DNA from: CAZXEU01 sp964639665
GTDB lineage: Bacteria; Bacteroidota; Rhodothermia; Rhodothermales; Bin80
Assembly: GCA_964639665.1 (NCBI GenBank)
Contig: CAZXEU010000186.1
Location: 1-20,047 of the forward strand
Length of the DNA stretch: 20,047 nt
Direction of reading: 5' to 3'
This document shows, one piece after another, positions 7,271-15,277 of the stretch. A program made the translations under genes and the position numbers. The stretch's first letter is position 1, and each line of letters begins with the position of its first letter. The notes under the pieces are model-generated. The model ran no database searches. It saw only the letters and a list, made by a program, of their open reading frames with translations, and was not told where the DNA came from.

Positions 7271-8638
7271 CTAGCGCGCGACTGCCTCCATTACGTCGGC
7301 CGCCAGACGGTCGGCCTCCGCGCGTGTGCGCGCTTCCGCAAAGACACGCAGGATGGGCTCCGTATTGGATTTCCGGAGGCTGACCCATCCTTCGTCGAAG
7401 TCGATCTTCACGCCGTCTAGCGTGGAAACCCTGCAGCCCTGATAGCGGCCGATGACGCGCGACAACGCCTGCTCCGCGCTGCAGCTATCCAGCGGCAGCT
7501 TGTTCTTGGAGATTACGTAGTGCGGCATGCCCCGTCTCCAGGCAGCCAGCGTCGTGCCATCGTCCGCCAGGTGCTGCAAGATCATGGCAGCGCCCAGCAA
7601 ACCATCCCGCCCGTAGTGAAGCTCCGGAAGAATAACACCGCCGTTGCCTTCGCCGCCCAGTATCGCCCCTACCTCCTGCATCTTCTTCACCACGTTGATC
7701 TCACCGACGGCCGACCGGTGGACCGCCATGCCATATCGTGCCGCCACGTCCTCTATGGCGCGGGATGAGGACAGATTCGTTACAAACGGGCCGTTCTTTT
7801 GCCGCCAGAGAAAATCGGCCGCCAGCACCTGCGTCAGCTCCTCGCTCACGTAATGGCCCTCGTTGTCGATAAGCGCCAGGCGGTCCGCGTCCGGATCCAC
7901 CACGAGGCCAAGATCTGCGCCTTCCTGCCGCACAAACCTGATCGTATCCCCCAGATGCTCGGGCAGCGGCTCCGCAGGATGGGCAAAGAGTCCCGTCGGC
8001 TCGGAGTTGACAATCTTGATGCGCCCCACTCCCAGCGCTTCCAGCAGCCTGGGAAGCGCAATCGCCCCAACCGAATTGATGCCGTCCACGACCACGGAGA
8101 AGTCCCTGGCGGCAATGGCATCCGCACGGCAGAATGGCAGCGACAGAATCGCCTCGACATGGTGATCGAGATAGTCGCGGTTGCGGAGCGACCCGATTGC
8201 GCCGTGGGATGCAGCGGGCATGACCCGCTGCTCGGCAAGCTGCATGACCTCGCTTCCTTCCTCTGGCGAGAGGTATTCCCCTTTTCCGTTCAGCAGCTTG
8301 AGCGCATTCCACTCTGCCGGGTTGTGCGAGGCTGAGATGACGACCCCGCCTGTGGCCCTTTCCGCTTCCACGGCCATGGCGACGGTTGGCGTGGCTGCAA
8401 GCCCTGTATCTGTCACGTCGCACCCGATGCTCCGCAGCGTGCCACTGATGATCTGGGCACAAACCGGGCCCGACACACGAGCGTCCCGCCCCATTACCAC
8501 GTGCGGGCGGGAAGCCCGGTCCAGACACCAGGCCCCGTACGCTGCTGCATAGCGGACCAGCACCGCAGCGTCCAGGCCCGAGCCAAATACTCCGCGGATT
8601 CCGGAAATGGAAGCTATTAGTGTCATCGCCCCATCCAA
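7271..8638 (-). CDS. glmM: Phosphohexomutase, probable phosphoglucosamine mutase (GlmM/PMM family)
   Basis: Alpha-D-phosphohexomutase, which moves a phosphate between C1 and C6 of a hexose phosphate. The most likely role is glucosamine-6-P to glucosamine-1-P for peptidoglycan and LPS precursors, but phosphomannomutase or phosphoglucomutase is possible. In the 455 aa: SISGIRG near the N-terminus, catalytic phosphoserine Ser104 in SASHNP, metal loop D248-P-D250-A-D252-R, and C-terminal phosphate loop RKSNTEPILR. The SNTEP form is less specific than the SGTEP of classical GlmM, so substrate is uncertain. ATG 8638 has an AGAGGG 7 nt upstream; the ATG at 8626 (MTLIASISGIRG) fits homologues better, so the start is ambiguous by four codons. 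It converges on groEL and diverges from ctaA. Confidence 0.9.
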   Translation of the reverse strand: MDGAMTLIASISGIRGVFGSGLDAAVLVRYAAAYGAWCLDRASRPHVVMGRDARVSGPVCAQIISGTLRSIGCDVTDTGLAATPTVAMAVEAERATGGVVISASHNPAEWNALKLLNGKGEYLSPEEGSEVMQLAEQRVMPAASHGAIGSLRNRDYLDHHVEAILSLPFCRADAIAARDFSVVVDGINSVGAIALPRLLEALGVGRIKIVNSEPTGLFAHPAEPLPEHLGDTIRFVRQEGADLGLVVDPDADRLALIDNEGHYVSEELTQVLAADFLWRQKNGPFVTNLSSSRAIEDVAARYGMAVHRSAVGEINVVKKMQEVGAILGGEGNGGVILPELHYGRDGLLGAAMILQHLADDGTTLAAWRRGMPHYVISKNKLPLDSCSAEQALSRVIGRYQGCRVSTLDGVKIDFDEGWVSLRKSNTEPILRVFAEARTRAEADRLAADVMEAVAR

Positions 8639-8675
8639 GCGCCCTCTGCCACGTCCGACAAGGCGCAGCGTTCCG

Positions 8676-8692
8676 CCAGCCGAATCGGCTGG
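8676..8692. promoter_or_regulatory. 17-bp perfect palindrome between glmM and ctaA
   Basis: CCAGCCGA-A-TCGGCTGG is an 8+1+8 perfect inverted repeat in the 125-bp gap between the divergent starts of glmM (8638) and ctaA (8764). Position and symmetry suggest an operator for a dimeric regulator acting on one or both genes. No known consensus was recognised. Confidence 0.5.
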
Positions 8693-8763
8693 ATCTTCAC
8701 TGCTATACCGGAACCGCGGCAGATGCCTTTGGTTGCTGCCGGCCCTGCCCTACCGGTCCCGTC

Positions 8764-9729
8764 ATGCGCCTTGGAATTGCGGATCCTCCCCTGATGGCCG
8801 GCATGCCATGGCGCCACGGGTACTGCGCACTGGGCCTCTTGCTGTGTCTGACGCTGATTGGGTGGGGCGGAGTCGTCACCAGCATGGACGCCGGCCTGGC
8901 GGTTCCGGACTGGCCTACCTCCTTCGGATCGTATGATCCGTTCGCAACGGGGTTTAGCGATCCAGCCAATCCCGGGTCCAGGTGGTGGCAGCACGCGCCG
9001 ATTCTGGCCGAGCACGGCCATCGTCTCCTCGGTGCCCTGGTCGGACTGTGGGTCGTATTCCTGGTGATATGGACCTGGAGTGCCGAGCCGCGAAGATGGC
9101 TGCGCATTCTGACAGCCGCGGCGCTCGGGCTTGTGCTGCTGCAGGGCATTCTTGGCGGGCTTCGCGTAATTCGCGTATCACTCGATCTGGCGCTGGTCCA
9201 CGCGCTCGCTGCACAACTGTTTTTCTGCCTGCTTACCGCCATCTGGTTGTGCACTTCGCCTTCCTGGACGCGCGGTCAGGGCGCTCTGCCACGAAGCAGC
9301 GCCGCCCGCAGGCTGCAACTCCTGGCATTGACAACCGCTGCGCTGCTCTACCTCCAGATTTTTCTGGGAGCGCTGCTGAGACACTTCGGCCAAGGCATAC
9401 GCCTGGATCTTTCGGCAATTCATGTCCTCGGAGCGGTGGCCGTCCTGGCGCTCATCCTGGTTACGGCCACTCGCATTCGCACCGATTTCGCGACAAACCG
9501 GTTGCTTAACGCTGCCTCCTGGTTTATGATTGGTACGGCCGGCGTGCAGATCATGCTCGGCTTCGTCGCATTCGCCGTGCTGCAGTTCGAAGCGCAACAA
9601 TTCCGGAGAAGCGCAGCTCAAATCCTCTTCAATTCTGCTCACCTGGTGACAGGCACCATTCTTATGGGCATTGTTGTTTCGGTAGCGCTGTTGGCGCTCA
9701 GAACAGAGCAGGAGCCATCCATCGCCTAG
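8764..9729 (+). CDS. ctaA: Heme A synthase (CtaA/Cox15)
   Basis: Inner-membrane enzyme that oxidises the C8 methyl of heme O to the formyl of heme A, the cofactor of aa3-type cytochrome oxidases. From the ATG at 8764 the product is 321 aa with about eight membrane spans. Hallmarks: VVTSMDAGLAVPDWPTSFG (38-56), EHGHRLLGALVG (83-94) with candidate heme ligands His84/His86, VHALAAQ (His146), and in the second half AIHVLGAV and NSAHLVTG, which supply the other conserved histidines. The open frame extends to 8620, but that would overlap glmM and add an unconserved leader containing the palindrome, so 8764 (or ATG 8794/8803) is preferred. It probably forms an operon with ctaB, 29 bp downstream. Confidence 0.94.
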   Translation: MRLGIADPPLMAGMPWRHGYCALGLLLCLTLIGWGGVVTSMDAGLAVPDWPTSFGSYDPFATGFSDPANPGSRWWQHAPILAEHGHRLLGALVGLWVVFLVIWTWSAEPRRWLRILTAAALGLVLLQGILGGLRVIRVSLDLALVHALAAQLFFCLLTAIWLCTSPSWTRGQGALPRSSAARRLQLLALTTAALLYLQIFLGALLRHFGQGIRLDLSAIHVLGAVAVLALILVTATRIRTDFATNRLLNAASWFMIGTAGVQIMLGFVAFAVLQFEAQQFRRSAAQILFNSAHLVTGTILMGIVVSVALLALRTEQEPSIA

Positions 9730-9758
9730 CCACGCAATCGCGCCGAACCGGGCCAGCT

Positions 9759-10700
9759 ATGCAACAACCCGCCGCCGTTCGAGAGGCCAGACCTGCCACT
9801 CGCCGAATCGAGATTCCGGCGAACGGGCGTGCCCCGCTGGGCAGGCCGGCCTTGCTGGATTACTGGGAGCTTACCAAGCCGGAGATCGCGCTGCTGGTCA
9901 TGATATCTGCTCTTGCAGGTTTTCTGCTGGGTTCGCCGGCGGGTGTGGATGCGTGGCAGCTCGGCTTTACGCTCCTGGGCACCGGCTTGAGTTCAGCGGG
10001 CGGCGGCGTCCTGAATCACTACGTGGAACGGAGCCATGACGCTCTTATGCGGCGCACGGCGAAGCGACCGCTTCCGGCTGGCCGCATCGTCCCGTCCAGG
10101 GCGCTAGCATACGGCATTTTCCTCGTACTGTCGGGACTGGCCTTGCTGGCTTTGGTCAACCTGATCACGGTTAGCCTTGCCGCTCTGACGGTCGCGCTCT
10201 ACATATTTGTGTATACGCCGCTGAAGCGGAAAACCAGTCTGAACACGCTCGTTGGAGCCGTCCCCGGCGCGCTGCCTGGGCTGGGAGGATTCGCCGCTGC
10301 GACAGGCACGCTGGGAACGGGCGGCTGGCTGCTGTTCCTGATCTTGGCCCTGTGGCAGATGCCCCACTTCCTCTCGTTGGCGTGGATGTACCGAAAAGAC
10401 TACGCCCGTGCCCGGTATGTCATGGGCACCGTCGTGGATCCGGACGGCCGATCCACGGCCAGGCAGGCGTTGCTGTATACGGGCGGGCTTTGCCTGGCGG
10501 CATTGCTCCCGACCGTCGCGGGCCTTACCGGATGGGTATACCTCGCCGGAGCGGTAGTGCTCGGCTTCTGGTTCCTTCTGCCCGCGGTCGCGTTTTACCG
10601 CGCCCGCACCGTGCGGGAAGCACGCCGCATTCTCTCCAGCTCCATCCTCTATATACCGCTACTGGTAGTCCTGATCTTCGTGGACCGCTGGGTGCAGTAG
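9759..10700 (+). CDS. ctaB: Protoheme IX farnesyltransferase (heme O synthase, CtaB/CyoE)
   Basis: Membrane UbiA-family prenyltransferase that adds a farnesyl group to heme B to give heme O, the substrate of CtaA. The 313-aa product has many membrane spans. Signatures: YWELTKPEIALLVMISALAG near the N-terminus, the first Asp-rich motif NHYVERSHDALMRRTAKRPLPAG, YTPLKRKTSLNTLVGAVPGA and, in the second half, WMYRKDYARARYVM with the second polar motif. It lies 29 bp after ctaA, so the two adjacent steps of heme A synthesis are co-transcribed. No terminal oxidase subunit gene is present in this window. Its stop codon is 2 bp from the stop of the convergent gene ending at 10703. Confidence 0.96.
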   Translation: MQQPAAVREARPATRRIEIPANGRAPLGRPALLDYWELTKPEIALLVMISALAGFLLGSPAGVDAWQLGFTLLGTGLSSAGGGVLNHYVERSHDALMRRTAKRPLPAGRIVPSRALAYGIFLVLSGLALLALVNLITVSLAALTVALYIFVYTPLKRKTSLNTLVGAVPGALPGLGGFAAATGTLGTGGWLLFLILALWQMPHFLSLAWMYRKDYARARYVMGTVVDPDGRSTARQALLYTGGLCLAALLPTVAGLTGWVYLAGAVVLGFWFLLPAVAFYRARTVREARRILSSSILYIPLLVVLIFVDRWVQ

Positions 10701-10702
10701 CG

Positions 10703-11119
10703 CTATTCGATACGCCGCCACACTTCCTCCAGGCGAAAGCCGCTCGGAAACTCTCCGGTGTGGTACCACAGATCCCCCACGAATTCAGCCGTGAACTTGA
10801 GCGCCACGCCAACCAGAACGGGCGTGACGTGGTACTCCAGGTATTCGGTATAGAGCGTATCTCCTTCCAGCGTATAGCGTCCTCCGCCAGCCAGCACATC
10901 CTCTCCATCCGACGACTGGTAACCCCAGGAAAAATGCGTCGAATTCAAAATTTTCATGGAAGGCGGCACGTTCGTGGTAACGATGACCGTATCCGGATAA
11001 ATGGTACGCTGGGACACCAGGCGCCAGGTCCCTTCCAGATGGTTGGCAGGATGTTGCGCCATGGCGGGCGCACTGGCCAGGAACATGGCAACAATGGAGA
11101 AGTGGGCTACTTTGCGCAT
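10703..11119 (-). CDS. Secreted lipocalin-like protein (DUF4488-like)
   Basis: Small exported protein of unknown function, 138 aa. Residues 1-21 form a signal peptide with a plausible cleavage after APAMA. The mature part opens with LEGTWRLVSQ, the usual first strand of lipocalin-like beta-barrels, then MKILNSTHFSWGY, GGGRYTLEGDTLYTEYLEY and a terminal FRLEEVWRRIE, all in the style of Bacteroidota DUF4488 proteins. Known family members are uncharacterised as far as I can say; a small-molecule-binding role is only an inference from fold. It is divergent from rlmN, with only 44 bp between starts. Confidence 0.85.
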   Translation of the reverse strand: MRKVAHFSIVAMFLASAPAMAQHPANHLEGTWRLVSQRTIYPDTVIVTTNVPPSMKILNSTHFSWGYQSSDGEDVLAGGGRYTLEGDTLYTEYLEYHVTPVLVGVALKFTAEFVGDLWYHTGEFPSGFRLEEVWRRIE

Positions 11120-11163
11120 GGCAGCGTGAATCGGTGAAAAGGTAGGAGCGGCTTCGGCAATGT

Positions 11164-12342
11164 ATGAAGCGAGCGGACGAAGTGAAAGTAATTACGACTC
11201 CTGAAGCGGACCATCTGACCCTCGCTGCAGCCGATGCTCCCCGCGCTGACGCCCGCGTGGACGTCAAGAGTCTGGATCTGGACGGCATGAGAACACTGGC
11301 TGCCTCGCTCGGCGAACCCGCGTACCGGGGAACGCAATTGTACCGGTGGGTCCACGGACACGCTGCAATGACCTTTGCAGAAATGACCGATTTGCCCCGG
11401 TCCTTCCGCCAGACGCTGGCGGCGAATGCAAGCATCGGGGCTGTCCGCGTGGTCGAAGTGCAGACAGGCGCTGACAAGACCGCCAAGATGCTCCTGGAAT
11501 TGCCGTCCGGACGGCGGATAGAAGCTGTGTTGATACCAGATTCCGGCAAGGAGGGCATTCCAGGCCGGCTTACTGCCTGCGTGTCGAGCCAGGTAGGCTG
11601 CGCCATGGCTTGCGCGTTTTGCGCTACCGGACTAATGGGCTTTCAGGAGAACCTGACAGCCGGAGCCATAGTCGATCAGGTGCGCTTGCTTGATGGCCTG
11701 GCAAGGAGGCGATTCGGGCGCGGCCTGACCAACGTCGTCTTCATGGGAATGGGCGAGCCGCTGCTCAATTATCGCAACGTATTGCTCAGCACCAGCTTGC
11801 TGACCGACCCTGCACTACTCGGTCTTGCGCCGCGGCGCCTTACAGTCTCAACAGTGGGCCTTGCCCGGCGCATCAGGCAGCTGGCTGATGACCAGCCGCG
11901 CGTAAACCTGGCCGTTTCCCTACATGCCCCCTCCCAGGAGAAGCGCGACAGCATCATGCCGTCCGTCCGAAGCGAGGCTACCGACCTGTCTGCCTTGCGC
12001 GCTGCTCTTTCATACTACGCCAGGACCACGAGCCGCGCGGTTACTTTCGAATACTGCCTTTTTCGAGACTTCAATGATAGCGAGTCCGATGCGAAGCAGC
12101 TCGCGGCATTCAGCAACGCGGTGCCAAGCAAGGTAAACCTGATTCAGTACAACCCGGTCGCGGGGCTGCCCTTCGAGCGTACTTCGGAGAGCCAGCTCAA
12201 TGCCTTCATACGCGTGCTCCTCGGCCGTGGCGTGACCGTCACGGTCAGGCGCAGCCGGGGGCAAGACATCGACGCCGCGTGCGGACAATTGGCCCTCCTG
12301 AAGCCACCGGAGCCTGGAGCTGTGCCCGCGCAGCCGGCATGA
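11164..12342 (+). CDS. rlmN: Dual-specificity 23S rRNA A2503 / tRNA A37 C2-methyltransferase RlmN
   Basis: Radical-SAM enzyme that methylates C2 of A2503 in 23S rRNA and A37 in some tRNAs, improving decoding accuracy. The 392-aa product carries the iron-sulfur motif C146-AMA-C150-AF-C153, preceded by the conserved Cys139 (TACVSSQVGC). GMGEPLLNY marks the SAM-binding GEP region. Near the C-terminus RRSRGQDIDAACGQL holds the Cys that carries the methyl in catalysis. The N-terminus (first ~35 residues) is an Ala-rich extension before the usual accessory domain (DLDGMRTLAASLGEPAYRGTQ). GTAGGAG lies 14 nt upstream, rather far. No Cfr-like features were noted. Confidence 0.97.
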   Translation: MKRADEVKVITTPEADHLTLAAADAPRADARVDVKSLDLDGMRTLAASLGEPAYRGTQLYRWVHGHAAMTFAEMTDLPRSFRQTLAANASIGAVRVVEVQTGADKTAKMLLELPSGRRIEAVLIPDSGKEGIPGRLTACVSSQVGCAMACAFCATGLMGFQENLTAGAIVDQVRLLDGLARRRFGRGLTNVVFMGMGEPLLNYRNVLLSTSLLTDPALLGLAPRRLTVSTVGLARRIRQLADDQPRVNLAVSLHAPSQEKRDSIMPSVRSEATDLSALRAALSYYARTTSRAVTFEYCLFRDFNDSESDAKQLAAFSNAVPSKVNLIQYNPVAGLPFERTSESQLNAFIRVLLGRGVTVTVRRSRGQDIDAACGQLALLKPPEPGAVPAQPA

Positions 12343-12363
12343 TCCCGCAAGGCCCCTCGAAAA

Positions 12364-12729
12364 ATGGAAAAGAGCTCCAGAAGACTTGTCCTGCATTACA
12401 ACGCCGCATGCCCGAAATGCGTGCGAAAGGCTCAGCGAACCGCACGGCTCGACTGGCTTGGACGCGTAGATCTGTCGACGGAGGAATCGCCGGCAGGACC
12501 CGTCCCCGTGGGTGAAATTGTCGTGGTCGACAGGCAACGGGGAGAGCTCCTGACAGGCATTTACGCCACGCGAACGATTTGCCTGCATGTGCCCGCCTTC
12601 CTTCCATTCGGTCTGCTGCTCAACCTTCCCTTCATGAGACGGGCCATAAGCAGGCGGGACACCGGATGCGCAGGTGAGGCATGCCCGCTTCCGGAGCGGG
12701 CAATGGACACGCCCGCCGTGCATGTGTGA
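12364..12729 (+). CDS. DCC/DUF393-type thiol-disulfide oxidoreductase-like protein
   Basis: Small protein, 121 aa, of the DCC family style, named for its N-terminal Asp-Cys-x-x-Cys. Here the motif is HYNAACPKC: the CxxC (Cys16, Cys19) is kept but the preceding Asp and Gly are replaced. Downstream features include VVDRQRGELLTGIYATRTI, a hydrophobic segment (about 75-92), and a terminal GCAGEACP that adds two cysteines. Reactions of this family are poorly known; a redox role is inferred from the CxxC. It starts 21 bp after rlmN on the same strand and is probably co-transcribed with it. Identity is moderate. Confidence 0.7.
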   Translation: MEKSSRRLVLHYNAACPKCVRKAQRTARLDWLGRVDLSTEESPAGPVPVGEIVVVDRQRGELLTGIYATRTICLHVPAFLPFGLLLNLPFMRRAISRRDTGCAGEACPLPERAMDTPAVHV

Positions 12730-13284
12730 TCGGGCGTTTGCTCTTGGGCGCCGGAACGCACTAGTGAGCGGGGCAGGTGGATTCCAAAGGGCCAAGCAGG
12801 CCTGCAGCCAGAGACGCGGGCCCGGAGCACAGGCCAGCCAACTGTTCCGCCCACCGCCTGGCGCTCGTTCCGCTGCGGATAGTCATACTGCGCCGAACCT
12901 GGTCACTATCGTCCACGGACCCCGCACTTTCACGTGTGCCCAGCACGAGCCGGTACCGACTGAAGAGTGGCACTGCGGCAGCGGATCACCCGAAGGCGAC
13001 GCTCCCCCCGCTCACCCTTTCCGTAGCGGCCGTATTGGCGCCTCCAAGCCTCTGGCGGCAGACTCGATCACCTTCCCGACCCGGATCGGCTTCGTCGCCA
13101 CTATCTGGAACGCCGTCGCGGGCTCAGTCATGCCAGGCTCAAATGGCTACTTTCTTACACGACCCAAAAAGAACCCGTACCGTCCTCGCCGCCGATCCAG
13201 GGCCCGTGCCCGGTCTTGCGTGCGGTGCCTGCCCCACGCGGCGCCCGTCGCGGCGCAAAGTGTCATTCAGGCTGCCGCACAGCC
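12730..13284. other. 555-bp gap with no recognised gene
   Basis: Between the DCC-like gene and the ferredoxin gene. Open frames exist here (for example 12674-13288 plus) but their products are Arg/Pro/Ala-rich, low in conserved-looking segments and match nothing I know. No tRNA T-loop, RNase P, tmRNA or SRP signature was seen. A decayed gene or an unrecognised RNA is possible. Confidence 0.5.
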
Positions 13285-13650
13285 CTAGACGTCAGGCCTT
13301 TCCGTCCATTCGGGCTCCGGCGTGATGGTTTCAGCCGGAGGAGGCCCCGGATCTGTCCACCCCATGGTCGACACCTGCATCAGGGGCTCGACGGTCATGT
13401 CACCCTCCACAAGTATCTGGCATGCCAGGCGAATCTTGCCCAGGTGGCCGGCAGCCTGCAGCTTGTCGGACTCGGCCTGGGTCATGGCCTCCGGCTCGCC
13501 CTCGAATATGCGCACCCGGCAGGTCGTGCAGCGAGCGTAGCCTCCACATCTGTGCCCGATATCAACGCCTGCTTCCTCGATCGCCAGTACCAGCTTCTGG
13601 CCCTCAAGCGCCTCAAATGAACCGAATCCTTCTACTGTAATTGTAGGCAT
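13285..13650 (-). CDS. 2Fe-2S ferredoxin (adrenodoxin/plant-type fold)
   Basis: Small soluble electron carrier, 121 aa. The cluster ligands are Cys35, Cys41, Cys44 and Cys77 in C-x5-C-x2-C plus LACQ, which fits the plant/adrenodoxin-type 2Fe-2S family. The chain opens with ITVEGFGSFEALEGQKLVLAIEEAGVDIGHRCGG, the usual beta-grasp start. The C-terminal tail (about 95-121) is acidic and proline-rich and is an addition beyond the fold. Redox partner is unknown; no reductase or oxygenase gene is nearby. It is divergent from the serine hydrolase lipoprotein gene with a 64-bp AT-richer gap that should hold both promoters. Confidence 0.93.
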   Translation of the reverse strand: MPTITVEGFGSFEALEGQKLVLAIEEAGVDIGHRCGGYARCTTCRVRIFEGEPEAMTQAESDKLQAAGHLGKIRLACQILVEGDMTVEPLMQVSTMGWTDPGPPPAETITPEPEWTERPDV

Positions 13651-13714
13651 GCCTTGCAGGAATTGTGTTTATTGCGGCCTACTACGCTTTACGAAGTTTC
13701 TGGTGCCTTGCCCC

Positions 13715-14935
13715 ATGCAGCCATATACGCGTTGTTTGATAATCGCTGCCACCCTGTGTCACGTGGCTTGCAGCGCACCACAGTCTGCGCATCTCGAAGA
13801 AACAAGAATCCGCTACCATGACACCCGCTTTGCCGGTGCGACGCTGCAATCGGTAGACTCTCTTGTGCATGCCGCAATCGAGGATCGCTGGTTTCCCGCC
13901 GCGGCGATCGCCATAGGAAGCGCGGATTCCGTGGCCAAGCTGGCAGGCTACGGCACGTTCACATATGAGTCAACGAAGCCTGTTACGCCAGATTCACCCT
14001 TCGGCCTAGCCTCCCTCACCAAGGTCATTGCAACGACCACGGCAGCCATGCTGCTCTATGAGTCGGGCGACCTGGACCTGGATGCCCCTGTCAGCCGCTA
14101 CCTGGACGACTACAACCGGCCCGGCAAGAGGCGCATTACGATCCGGCAGCTGCTTACGCACACGAGCGGGCTACCGGCCTTCATTACGTTCTACGCAGAA
14201 GGATTGAGAACCCGCCAGGCGATTCTGGACTCCATTTTCAGCGGGGAGCTGGAGTCCGTCCCCGGCGAGACGTATCGCTACAGCGACTTCGGAATGATCA
14301 CGCTCGCGCTGGTTGTCGAGGAGATCACCGGACAGGAGTTTGGCAGCTTTGCGCGGGAGCGCATCTTTGATCCTCTGGGCATGGAGGCTACAGGATTCCG
14401 TGGCATTGGTGTTCCGGACACGGCAGTTGTTCCTACCGAACGGGACGACTATTTCCGCCAGCGGCTCGTGCAGGGAGAGGTGCACGACGAGACCGCGTGG
14501 ATTCTGGGCGGTACTGCCGGTCACGCCGGGCTCTTTTCCACGGCGCGCGATCTGGCGCGGTTTGCTACCATGCTCGTGCAGGACGGACGGCTGGGAGATC
14601 ATCAGTTGATCCAGCCCGAAACCCTCGAGCTTTTCACCACGGTAGTAGACACTTCCTTGTCGACCCGCGCGCTGGGATGGGATACGAAGGCCCCCGAACC
14701 GCCGGCCAGCGCCGGACAGCTCTTCGGCGCCAGGAGTTACGGGCACACGGGCTTTACGGGTACATCCATCTGGATAGATCCTGACGCGGACCTCTACGTC
14801 ATCGTGCTGACAAACCGCGTCTACCCTACGCGCAGGAATTACGACTATGTTCAAATCCGGCCCGCCATTGCCGAGGTCGCCTATGCAGCACTGGTCGGCG
14901 TGCCCGAAGACTGGGAGCCGGAACCGGAAGAATAG
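13715..14935 (+). CDS. Serine hydrolase lipoprotein, beta-lactamase/PBP (class C) fold
   Basis: Exported serine hydrolase of the beta-lactamase superfamily (Pfam PF00144 type). Numbered from ATG 13715 (406 aa): a lipoprotein signal ends in HVAC with Cys19 as the lipidation site. The catalytic S100-LT-K103 tetrad lies in GLASLTKVIA, the second motif is YSD (189-191) in place of YxN, and the third is HTGFTG (344-349) in place of KTG. This set is typical of esterases and D-aminopeptidase-like members rather than of true AmpC enzymes, so antibiotic resistance should not be assumed. The open frame starts at 13649, but that adds 22 residues ahead of the signal peptide and would reach the divergent ferredoxin start. 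The C-terminus is acidic. Confidence 0.92.
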   Translation: MQPYTRCLIIAATLCHVACSAPQSAHLEETRIRYHDTRFAGATLQSVDSLVHAAIEDRWFPAAAIAIGSADSVAKLAGYGTFTYESTKPVTPDSPFGLASLTKVIATTTAAMLLYESGDLDLDAPVSRYLDDYNRPGKRRITIRQLLTHTSGLPAFITFYAEGLRTRQAILDSIFSGELESVPGETYRYSDFGMITLALVVEEITGQEFGSFARERIFDPLGMEATGFRGIGVPDTAVVPTERDDYFRQRLVQGEVHDETAWILGGTAGHAGLFSTARDLARFATMLVQDGRLGDHQLIQPETLELFTTVVDTSLSTRALGWDTKAPEPPASAGQLFGARSYGHTGFTGTSIWIDPDADLYVIVLTNRVYPTRRNYDYVQIRPAIAEVAYAALVGVPEDWEPEPEE

Positions 14936-14998
14936 CCGCGGAACCTTGCATGCGAGTCAGGCTTTCAGCGGTGCTTCAGTCGCAGGATTCTTCAGAGC

Positions 14999-15277
14999 AT
15001 GCCCACGTACGTTTACAGACGCGCAGACGGAACAACTTTCGAAATCGAGCAGCGGATTACGGAAGACGCACTGACCCGATGTCCGTCCACTGATCAACCG
15101 GTACGCCGCGTCATTACCGGCGGCACCGGCCTCATCTTCAAGGGTAGCGGCTTCTATCAGACCGACTACGTGGCGAAGCCAAGCGAGTCGTCAGCAGAGA
15201 ACGGTACGGCGGAAAAGAAAGAGAAGGCCAAGCCCGAGCTGGCCAAGGCAGAGGCCGCGGCTGCGGAAGCCGACTGA
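14999..15277 (+). CDS. FmdB-like protein lacking the zinc-ribbon cysteines
   Basis: Small protein of the FmdB regulatory-protein family, function poorly known. The 92-aa product opens with MPTYVYRR and has LIFKGSGFYQTDY (45-57), both diagnostic of the family. In typical members two CxxC pairs bind zinc. Here the first pair is replaced by RRADG and the second is reduced to one cysteine (Cys28 in CPSTDQP), the only one in the protein, so zinc binding by this site is not expected. The rest (about 60-92) is an Ala/Glu/Lys-rich, probably disordered tail. Its stop directly abuts the stop of convergent tpiA, with no bases between. Confidence 0.85.
   Translation: MPTYVYRRADGTTFEIEQRITEDALTRCPSTDQPVRRVITGGTGLIFKGSGFYQTDYVAKPSESSAENGTAEKKEKAKPELAKAEAAAAEAD

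Noticed and set aside
8620..8763. Longer N-terminus for ctaA beginning at 8620
   Set aside because: It would overlap the glmM start, adds an unconserved leader, and would place the palindrome inside a coding region.
11164..12342. Possible Cfr-type resistance methyltransferase
   Set aside because: Length, motif set and housekeeping setting fit RlmN, and nothing specific to Cfr was seen.
12674..13288. 204-codon open frame in the 555-bp gap
   Set aside because: It starts inside the DCC-like gene in another frame. The product is Arg/Pro/Ala-rich and matches nothing I recognise. It could only be revived by a database hit.
13715..14935. Possible beta-lactamase antibiotic resistance gene
   Set aside because: The fold matches, but the YSD and HTG motifs fit esterase or peptidase-like members better, and no resistance context is present.
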